9,637 bases of DNA from Planctomycetota bacterium (GTDB taxonomy: Bacteria; Planctomycetota; UBA1135; GCA-002686595). Numbering within the stretch: position 1 is the first letter of the stretch; every line of letters begins with the position of its first letter. The notes beneath the pieces were generated by a model that saw nothing but the letters and a program-made list of their open reading frames with translations, was not told the origin of the DNA and searched no databases. Positions 1 through 5,575 of the stretch are shown here, piece after piece. The position numbers and the translations under genes were made by a program. The DNA is taken from contig SCVU01000527.1 in the NCBI GenBank assembly GCA_004296785.1, positions 1-9,637 on the forward strand. The letters are read 5' to 3'.

Positions 1-19
1 GAGCTCGCATCGCGAGCTC
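1..19. repeat. Perfect 8-bp inverted repeat at window start
   Basis: GAGCTCGC (1-8) and GCGAGCTC (12-19) are perfect reverse complements separated by a 3-base spacer, and could form a tight hairpin in DNA or RNA. A further GAGCTCG copy lies at 34-40. No T-run follows on either side, so an intrinsic terminator is not well supported. It may be the end of an upstream element cut off by the window edge, or chance in GC-rich DNA. Confidence 0.5.
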
Positions 20-26
20 GATCGAC

Positions 27-114
27 TCGAGGCGAGCTCGAAACTTCCAAGTCGGCGGAATCGAGGCGGGCTCCGTACTTCAAGTCGGCGGAATCGAGGC
101 GGGCTCCGTACTTC
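27..114. repeat. 33-bp tandem repeat, two perfect copies plus a degenerate partial copy
   Basis: Bases 49-81 and 82-114 are identical over 33 bp; each begins AAGTCGGCGGAATCG and ends GGCTCCGTACTTC. A degenerate partial copy precedes them at about 27-48, sharing TCGAGGCG and ACTTC. The array lies 70 bp upstream of the fadE start, so it is probably non-coding and within the fadE 5' region. It may be a small minisatellite formed by slippage, or a repeated protein-binding site. I see no promoter that can be placed with confidence here. Confidence 0.85.
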
Positions 115-184
115 CGCGAATTCCAGCTTGCTTGGAAAACGCCCGAAAGGGGGCCAAGCTCTCCCCCCTGGAGCCTCTCCGACG

Positions 185-2641
185 ATGACTTGGATCGCTA
201 TCGCTGCGCTCGTGCTGCTCGCGTGGGCGCTGTGCTACCTCGGCCGCGGCTCGTGGGCGTGGATCGCGCCGTGCGGGCTCGGACTCGCGTACTGGTGCTG
301 GCGCTTGTATCGCCGTGACTCGTTCGACGAGTTCTTCGACGCGCGCGACGGCGAGAAGGTCGCGCTGTGGATCCTGATCGGCACCTGGGCGGTCGCAACG
401 CTCGTGCTCGGGCCGACGCCGCTGCGCCGCGCGCTGCTCGGGCCGCTCGTCTACCGCATCGTCGCGCCGATCCTGCCGCGGATGAGCGAGACCGAGCGCG
501 TCGCGCTCGAAGCGGGCACCGTGTGGTTCGACCGCGATCTGTTCTCGGGCGCGCCCGCGTGGCGGCGCCTGCTCGACTTCCGCTGCAAACCGCTGTCGAA
601 CGAGGAGCGCGCGTTCCTCGACGGCCCGTGCGAAGAGCTGTGCCGCATGGTCACCGACCACGCGGTCGTCCAGCGCGGCGATCTGCCCGAGGAAGTCTGG
701 GCGAAGATCAAGCGCGACCGCTTCATGGGGATGATCATCCCCAAGGAGTACGGCGGCCTCGGCTTCAGCGCGCTCGCGCACTCGGCGGTCGTCACGAAGC
801 TCTCCTCGCGCAGCGCGACGCTGTCGGTGAGCGTGATGGTGCCGAACTCGCTCGGTCCGGCCGAGCTGCTGCTGCACTACGGCACCGAACAGCAGAAGCA
901 GCACTGGCTGCCGCGTCTGGCCGACGGGCGCGAGGTGCCGTGCTTCGCGCTGACCGAGCCCGGCGCGGGCTCCGACGCCGGCGGCATGCAGGCGCGGGGC
1001 GTCGTGTGCCGCGGCACGTTCGAAGGGCGCGAGGTGCTCGGCATGCGCCTGTCGTGGAACAAGCGCTACATCACGCTCGCGCCGATCGCGACCGTGCTCG
1101 GCCTGGCGTTCGTGCTCGAGGATCCCGAGCGACTGCTGGGCGGTGAGGTCGAGCTCGGCATCACGTGCGCGCTGATCCCCGCGACCACGGCGGGCGTCGA
1201 GATCGGCGAGCGGCACGATCCGCTGGGCGTGCCGTTCCACAACGGTCCGACGCGCGGCCACGACGTGTTCGTGCCGGTCGAGTTCATCATCGGCGGACCG
1301 AAGCTCGCCGGGCACGGCTGGCGGATGCTGATGCAGTGCCTGGCCGCCGGCCGCGGAATCTCGCTGCCGTCGCTGTCGACCGGTGCGAGCCAGCTCGTGC
1401 TGCGCACGACGTCGGCCTACGCATCGGTGCGCGAGCAGTTCGGTCTGCCGATCGCGCGCTTCGAAGGCGTCGAGGAACCGCTCGCGCGCATCGCGGCGCT
1501 CACGTACGCGATCGACGCGACGCGGAGGCTCACTGCGGGAGCCGTCGACGCCGGCGAGAAGCCGTCGGTCGTCTCCGCGATCGCGAAGCGCTGGACGACC
1601 GAGGGCATGCGCACCGTCGTCAACGACGGCATGGACATCCTCGGCGGCGCCGCGATCTCGCGCGGCCCGCGCAACATCATCGCGCCCGCGTACATGGCGA
1701 CGCCGATCGGCATCACGGTCGAAGGCGCGAACATCCTGACGCGCTCGATGATCGTGTTCGGGCAGGGCGCGATCCGCTGCCATCCGTGGGCGCAGGAGGA
1801 GATGCGCCTCGCGGCGGCGCAGGACGTCGGCGGCTTCCAGCGCGCGTTCTTCTCGCACGTCGCGTTCGTGTTCCAGAGCGCCGCGCGCTCGCTCGCGCTC
1901 GGTCTGACGCGCGGTCGGCTCGCCAGCGTCCCGGGTCACGGGGCCAGCGCGGCGTACTTGCGCCGACTGACGTACCTGAGCTCGGCGTTCGCGTTCAGCG
2001 CCGACCTCGCGATGGGTTCGCTCGGCGGCGATCTCAAGCGCAAGGAGAAGGTCACCGGCCGCCTCGCCGACTGCCTCGCGTGGATGTACCTCGCGTCGGC
2101 TTCGATCAAGCGCTGGCACGACGACGGCGAGCGCGCGGCCGAGCTGCCGCTGATGCGCTGGTCGGTCGAGCACGCGCTGTGCGAGGCGCAGCGCGCGCTG
2201 CGCGAGTACCTCGACAACTTCCCGGTGCGCGCCGCGGCCTGGCTCGCGCGTCCGATCGTGCTGCCGCCGTTCTCGGGGCTGCGCGCGCCGTCCGATCGCC
2301 TCGGCGCGGCCGCCGCGCGCGCCGTGGTCGACGGCGGCCCCGCGCGCGACGCGGTGACGGCGGACATCTTCCGGCCCGCGCTCGGCGAGGCCGGTCTGGG
2401 CGTGCTCGAGCGCGCGCTCGCAGCCGTGCTCGCGTCGCGCGAGCCCGAGCGCAAGATCAAGGACGCGCTGCGCGCCAAGGTGATCGCGCGCGAGCCCGCC
2501 GCGACGCTGCGCGAGCGCGCGGTGCACGCGGGCGTGATCACGCCCGCCGAGCAGGCCGCGCTCGAACGCGCCGAGCGCGAGCGCTGGGACGCCGTGCAGG
2601 TCGACTCGTTCGCGCCCGACGCGTACCGCGCACTGCGCTGA
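185..2641 (+). CDS. fadE: FadE-type acyl-CoA dehydrogenase
   Basis: FadE catalyses the first step of fatty acid beta-oxidation: FAD-dependent 2,3-dehydrogenation of acyl-CoA, with electrons passed to an electron-transfer flavoprotein. The 818 residues match E. coli FadE (814) along most of their length from memory. Shared blocks include VPNSLGPAELL (219-229), PCFALTEPGAGSDAG (252-266), WNKRYITLAPIATVLGLAF (291-309) and EGANILTRSM. The expected catalytic base is Glu513 in VEGAN. N-terminal hydrophobic segments at about 2-18, 23-39 and 58-76 suggest membrane attachment, as in E. coli. The C-terminal part from about 540 corresponds to the FadE-specific DUF1974 region. I chose ATG at 185 because the protein then begins with the hydrophobic segment, as FadE does. 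A TTG at 128 is in frame but would add 19 unrelated, charged residues. A weak GGAG (170-173) lies 11 bases upstream of the ATG. The gene stands alone, with no other beta-oxidation gene in the window. Confidence 0.95.
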   Translation: MTWIAIAALVLLAWALCYLGRGSWAWIAPCGLGLAYWCWRLYRRDSFDEFFDARDGEKVALWILIGTWAVATLVLGPTPLRRALLGPLVYRIVAPILPRMSETERVALEAGTVWFDRDLFSGAPAWRRLLDFRCKPLSNEERAFLDGPCEELCRMVTDHAVVQRGDLPEEVWAKIKRDRFMGMIIPKEYGGLGFSALAHSAVVTKLSSRSATLSVSVMVPNSLGPAELLLHYGTEQQKQHWLPRLADGREVPCFALTEPGAGSDAGGMQARGVVCRGTFEGREVLGMRLSWNKRYITLAPIATVLGLAFVLEDPERLLGGEVELGITCALIPATTAGVEIGERHDPLGVPFHNGPTRGHDVFVPVEFIIGGPKLAGHGWRMLMQCLAAGRGISLPSLSTGASQLVLRTTSAYASVREQFGLPIARFEGVEEPLARIAALTYAIDATRRLTAGAVDAGEKPSVVSAIAKRWTTEGMRTVVNDGMDILGGAAISRGPRNIIAPAYMATPIGITVEGANILTRSMIVFGQGAIRCHPWAQEEMRLAAAQDVGGFQRAFFSHVAFVFQSAARSLALGLTRGRLASVPGHGASAAYLRRLTYLSSAFAFSADLAMGSLGGDLKRKEKVTGRLADCLAWMYLASASIKRWHDDGERAAELPLMRWSVEHALCEAQRALREYLDNFPVRAAAWLARPIVLPPFSGLRAPSDRLGAAAARAVVDGGPARDAVTADIFRPALGEAGLGVLERALAAVLASREPERKIKDALRAKVIAREPAATLRERAVHAGVITPAEQAALERAERERWDAVQVDSFAPDAYRALR

Positions 2642-2643
2642 GC

Positions 2644-2670
2644 GCGCGGCGGAAGAACTTTCCGGCGCGC
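2644..2670 (+). terminator. Hairpin just after the fadE stop, possible terminator
   Basis: Three bases past the fadE stop, CGGAA (2650-2654) pairs with TTCCG (2660-2664) around a 5-base loop. After one G-G mismatch the stem continues for five more pairs (2644-2648 with 2666-2670). The stem is GC-rich and well placed, but no T-run follows. It could be a U-less terminator, an attenuator or an mRNA 3'-stabilising structure. A second possible stem, CCGCGC (2688-2693) with GCGCGG (2703-2708), follows in the same gap. Confidence 0.45.
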
Positions 2671-2774
2671 CCCGCACCGGCCGCCGACCGCGCAAACCGT
2701 GCGCGCGGGGCTCAAGCGATTGCGCCATCTGGGCCGAAAAGGCGACTTCGGAGACCCCCCAGGGAGACCCCTCA

Positions 2775-3665
2775 GTGGCCGTACAACCGGAACGATTCGA
2801 TTCGAGCGTCGACCGCACCTTCGACGAGATGGCGCGCGCCTGCCGCTCGCTGCTCTCGCGCGCACGGGCGCTGACGAAGATGACCGGCGAGGCCGGCGCG
2901 CAGAGCGCTCAGCACGGGAAGGCGCGCTCGGCGATGCACTTCCTCGAGTCGGCGCTGTCGAGCCTGCAGCCGTCGACCGGTCTGCGCCTGGACGAGATGC
3001 GAGCGGGCGGAAGTGCCTCGATGGTGCACTCGGTCGCCGACCACCTGATCGACGGGCTCGCGCAGCGCGAGCCGTCGCAGGCGGACATCTACAAGAGCGG
3101 CACGAAGCCGACGTTCCAAGGGCAGTCGCCGGCGATCACGGTGCCCGAGACGCTCGGCTTCCTCGCCTCGCACCAGAAGACGGGCGTGCTCGAGGTGACC
3201 TCGCTGTCGGAGACGGTCGTGATCGGCCTGCGCGACGGCGCGGTCATCCACGCGTCGAGCGACAACACGCCCGCCGGACTGCGCCTGGGCGAGATCCTGC
3301 TCGCGAAGAAGGCGATCGAGGAGCGCGCGCTGTACGCCGTGCTCGCGAAGGCGAACACGATGCGCAACCTCAAGCTCGGTGAGCTGCTCGAGCGCGAGGG
3401 CAAGGTGCCGCGCGAGATGCTGCGCGCCGCGCTCGAGTACCAGATCCAGCAGCTGTTCAACCGCATGTTCGAGCTGCACGACGCGCACTTCGCGTTCTAC
3501 GAGCGCGACCGCGCCAACGTCGACGGCATGCTCGCGCTGAACGTCACGCGCCTGCTGCTCGGCAGCGCGACGAACGCCGACGGCCGGCCGGCGGACGTGC
3601 AGACGACCGAAGCGCTGCAATCGCTCGATTCGCTCGACGCGCTCGACACGCCCGAAGCGGCCTGA
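2775..3665 (+). CDS. DUF4388 (PatA-like N-terminal) domain protein with two helical repeats
   Basis: The 296-residue protein is soluble, with no signal peptide or membrane segment. Residues 1-105 are a mostly helical, charged N-terminal region that I do not recognise. Residues about 112-175 look like a DUF4388/PatA-like domain: FQGQSPAITVPETLGFLAS, then a beta-rich KTGVLEV...GLRDGAVIHA pattern. Two similar segments follow at about 168-194 (LRLGEILLAKKAIEERALYAVL) and 198-224 (LKLGELLEREGKVPREMLRAAL). They resemble the LGE-LL...-I..E-L..AL repeat of MshEN/GspE N-terminal modules. The tail from about 265 is low complexity. In known families such proteins appear in signalling, gliding or gene-control settings, so a regulatory or scaffold role is inferred. 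The start is GTG at 2775, preceded by GGGAGA (2762-2767) with a 7-base spacer. It sits 133 bp after fadE on the same strand. No DNA-binding or enzymatic motif is visible. Confidence 0.8.
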   Translation: MAVQPERFDSSVDRTFDEMARACRSLLSRARALTKMTGEAGAQSAQHGKARSAMHFLESALSSLQPSTGLRLDEMRAGGSASMVHSVADHLIDGLAQREPSQADIYKSGTKPTFQGQSPAITVPETLGFLASHQKTGVLEVTSLSETVVIGLRDGAVIHASSDNTPAGLRLGEILLAKKAIEERALYAVLAKANTMRNLKLGELLEREGKVPREMLRAALEYQIQQLFNRMFELHDAHFAFYERDRANVDGMLALNVTRLLLGSATNADGRPADVQTTEALQSLDSLDALDTPEAA

Positions 3666-3677
3666 GCGCGGGCCGCG

Positions 3678-4325
3678 TCAGCGACCGGCGCCGAACGCGC
3701 CGAACGACGCGCTGTTCTCGTTGCAGCGCACGAACTCCGCGCCGAGCGCGGACGGCGCGAAGTGCCAGCGCGCGATTTCGCCGACGCGCCGGCCGACGAG
3801 CGGCTCGAACGGGTCGTACCAGACGTTGTACGGCATCTTGCAGCACTCGCGGTTCGGCATCGCGTTGCCGCGGAACGACGTGCTCGCGCCGGCGGCCACC
3901 GCGAACGAATCGGCTCCGATCGCGACGTCGAGCCCCGTGGCCTCGACGGCGAGCACCTCGCCGAGCAGCGCCGCGTGCGTCGTCACGAGCCACGCGCACA
4001 GCGCGTCGCGCTCGCGCGCGCCGGCCGACTGCGGCAGGTACACGATGCTGCGGCGTTGCTGCGCCGCGTCGGCGAGGTTGACCTCGTCGCGGATCGCGAC
4101 CGCCACGGCCAGTCCGGCGAGCTCGACGCCCGCGTGCGAGCCGCGCTCGATGCGCCACGCGAGCACGGCCTCGCGGCCCTGCGTCACGTACTCGGAGTTG
4201 TAGTGGCAGGCGCCTGCGTAGACGCTCGCGCTGCGGACTTCGACGTAGCGGCCGCTCGGCGCGTCGTTCGCCGCGCTCGAGTCGAGCAACGCACTGCACG
4301 CGATCAGGCTGTTGAGCACCGTCAT
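3678..4325 (-). CDS. DUF1326 domain protein, last gene of the molybdoenzyme operon
   Basis: The 215-residue protein has the layout I associate with DUF1326: GRYVEVRSASVYAGACHYNSE near residues 25-45, a LAWRIERGSHAGVELAGL block at 55-72, a hydrophobic strand pair, and a C-terminal stretch with CC (161-162) and FGAFGAGR at the end. Cysteines are at 10, 40, 110, 161, 162 and 201. The family has no established function. The ATG at 4325 overlaps the TGA of the preceding 85-residue gene as ATGA, and GGGAG (4340-4336) lies 10 bases upstream. The same frame stays open to 4520, but that extension runs antisense-like through the upstream gene in another frame and is not protein-like. L7-I-A-C10 mimics a lipobox, but there is no positively charged n-region, so I do not call a lipoprotein. 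It ends 12 bp from the convergent DUF4388 gene. A role with the adjacent molybdoenzyme is inferred from coupling only. Confidence 0.8.
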   Translation of the reverse strand: MTVLNSLIACSALLDSSAANDAPSGRYVEVRSASVYAGACHYNSEYVTQGREAVLAWRIERGSHAGVELAGLAVAVAIRDEVNLADAAQQRRSIVYLPQSAGARERDALCAWLVTTHAALLGEVLAVEATGLDVAIGADSFAVAAGASTSFRGNAMPNRECCKMPYNVWYDPFEPLVGRRVGEIARWHFAPSALGAEFVRCNENSASFGAFGAGR

Positions 4326-4579
4326 GACGGAAGCACTCCCAGGGGTTCGTAACAGCTGCGGCCGGGGCAGCACTCGATCGGGTCGACGACGCCCGCGTCC
4401 GGGCCGATCGCCAGCTTGGTCCGCTGGCACCAGCAGTGCTGGCTGCCGTCCAGGATATCCGCCGCCGTGAGCGCCGGGCGGCCGAGCATGTAGTACTTCT
4501 TGCTGCGCAGCCGCGCGCACACTGCGTCGGGCGCGTCCTGGGCCGCGGGCGCGGCGGATTCCGGTCCGGTGGGGTTCAA
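4322..4579 (-). CDS. 85-residue Cys-rich protein of unknown function in the molybdoenzyme operon
   Basis: I do not recognise a named family. The protein has a Pro/Ala-rich N-terminus (1-18), then a compact core with cysteines at 21, 49, 51, 70, 71 and 76. These form HCWC (48-51) and CCPGRSC (70-76), a spacing compatible with metal or Fe-S binding or with disulphides. There is no signal peptide. Its start is TTG at 4579. That start is well supported: GGAGG at 4590-4586 has a 6-base spacer, and TTG overlaps the TGA of the medium-subunit gene as TTGA. Its own stop overlaps the DUF1326 start as ATGA. The gene is therefore locked between the FAD subunit and the DUF1326 gene and is very likely translated. 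By position it could be a small redox partner, a cofactor-insertion factor or a metal-binding accessory protein. None of these can be chosen from sequence alone. Confidence 0.8.
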   Translation of the reverse strand: MNPTGPESAAPAAQDAPDAVCARLRSKKYYMLGRPALTAADILDGSQHCWCQRTKLAIGPDAGVVDPIECCPGRSCYEPLGVLPS

Positions 4580-5562
4580 GCGCGACCTCCGATGCGCCGC
4601 AGCGCCTTGACGATCAGTCCTTTGGTCAGCGGGATCTTGTACGCGTTACCCGACAGCGGCTCCGCTCCCGCGAGCGCGGCATCGCCCGCTTCGCGCGCGA
4701 CGGCGTCGTCGACCGCGCGTCCGGTGAGCACGCGCTCGGCACCGCTCGCGCGCCACGGACGCGGCGCGACGCCGCCGAGCACGACGCGCACCTCCGCGAT
4801 CTTGCCGCCGTCCATCCGAGCGGCGATCGCGACGGCGGACAGCGCCCAGTCGAACGAGCTGCGCTCCTTGAACTTCAGGTACGTGCTCTTCCAGTTGCCC
4901 GCGTGCGCCGGCACGTGCACGGCGGTGACGAGCTCGCCGGGCACGAGCACGTTCTCGCGCAACACGTCACCCTCGGCGGGCAGCGTGAAGAACGACGCGA
5001 GCTTCACGCGCCGCCGCGCGGCCTTCTTGCTCGCGATCTCGACCTCGGCGTCGAGCGCGACGAGCGCGGGCGCGAGATCCGACGGGTGCACGATGTACGA
5101 CGGCCCGCCGCCGAGGATCGCGTTGTACTTGTTGTGGCCGCCGTACGAGAAGCACTCGGTGCCGCCCTTCTTCAGGCACACCAGCGCCTCGTTGCGGTAG
5201 TACCAGCAGCGCGGCCGCTGGCACAGGTTGCCGCCGACGGTCGCCTGCGTGCGGATCTGCGGGCTCGCGATCGAGGCCGCGGCCTCGGCGAGGATCGGCC
5301 AGCGCCGCGCGAGCTCGGCGTGGTGCTCGAGCGCGGCGACCGTGACGCCCGCGCCGATCGACAGCGCGCCGTCGGCGGCGAGCTCGATCTTGTCGGCGCC
5401 CTGGAACCCGCGCAGGTCGACGAGCGCATCCGGCGCGACGAGGTGCTCCTTGAGCTCGGTCAGCAGGTCCTGACCGCCCGCCAGCGGCGTCGCTGCGGGC
5501 GCCTCGAGCAGCGCGAGCGCTTCGTCCAACGTCTTCGGCAGGTGCAGTTCGAAGGTTTTCAT
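4576..5562 (-). CDS. FAD-binding medium subunit of a xanthine dehydrogenase-family molybdoenzyme, with putative [4Fe-4S] site
   Basis: This 328-residue protein carries FAD and passes electrons from the Fe-S subunit onward. The two FAD-loop signatures are visible: PLAGGQDLL (26-34) and TVGGNLCQR (109-117), separated by an SPQIRTQAT strand. Between the second FAD loop and NKYNAILGGG, the cysteines at 114, 119, 129 and 137 form a C-x4-C-x9-C-x7-C insert. Medium subunits of the PaoB/YagS and 4-hydroxybenzoyl-CoA reductase beta types hold a [4Fe-4S] cluster in this region, so a cluster here is likely. The rest (about 180-328) is the CO dehydrogenase flavoprotein C-terminal fold. The ATG at 5562 has AGGAG (5573-5569) 6 bases upstream and starts 13 bases after the large-subunit stop. 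Its TGA overlaps the next gene. There is no export signal, so export with the Tat-bearing small subunit is inferred. Confidence 0.93.
   Translation of the reverse strand: MKTFELHLPKTLDEALALLEAPAATPLAGGQDLLTELKEHLVAPDALVDLRGFQGADKIELAADGALSIGAGVTVAALEHHAELARRWPILAEAAASIASPQIRTQATVGGNLCQRPRCWYYRNEALVCLKKGGTECFSYGGHNKYNAILGGGPSYIVHPSDLAPALVALDAEVEIASKKAARRRVKLASFFTLPAEGDVLRENVLVPGELVTAVHVPAHAGNWKSTYLKFKERSSFDWALSAVAIAARMDGGKIAEVRVVLGGVAPRPWRASGAERVLTGRAVDDAVAREAGDAALAGAEPLSGNAYKIPLTKGLIVKALRRIGGRA
4586..4590 (-). promoter_or_regulatory. Strong Shine-Dalgarno that fixes a TTG start
   Basis: Read on the minus strand this is GGAGG with a 6-base spacer to TTG at 4579. It lies inside the last codons of the medium-subunit gene and decides the start of the 85-residue Cys-rich protein. 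Confidence 0.8.
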
Positions 5563-5575
5563 CGGGTGCTCCTGC

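Noticed and set aside
27..114. CRISPR array
   Set aside because: Copies are directly adjacent with no spacers and only two are perfect.
128..184. TTG start at 128 for FadE
   Set aside because: Would add 19 charged residues before the hydrophobic start typical of FadE; ATG at 185 fits the family length better.
80..2818. 912-codon open frame on the minus strand across fadE
   Set aside because: Arg/Ala/His-rich with no domain pattern; it is the antisense shadow of a strongly biased GC-rich gene that clearly matches FadE.
1165..2874. 569-codon second plus-strand frame inside fadE
   Set aside because: Arg-rich out-of-frame shadow; it overlaps the FadE coding frame throughout.
3667..3677. Bidirectional terminator between the convergent genes
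   Set aside because: Only a 4-bp CGCG stem with a 3-base loop and no T-runs; too weak to call.
4296..4325. Lipoprotein signal at the start of the DUF1326 protein (LIAC at 7-10)
   Set aside because: No basic n-region and too few residues before the cysteine.
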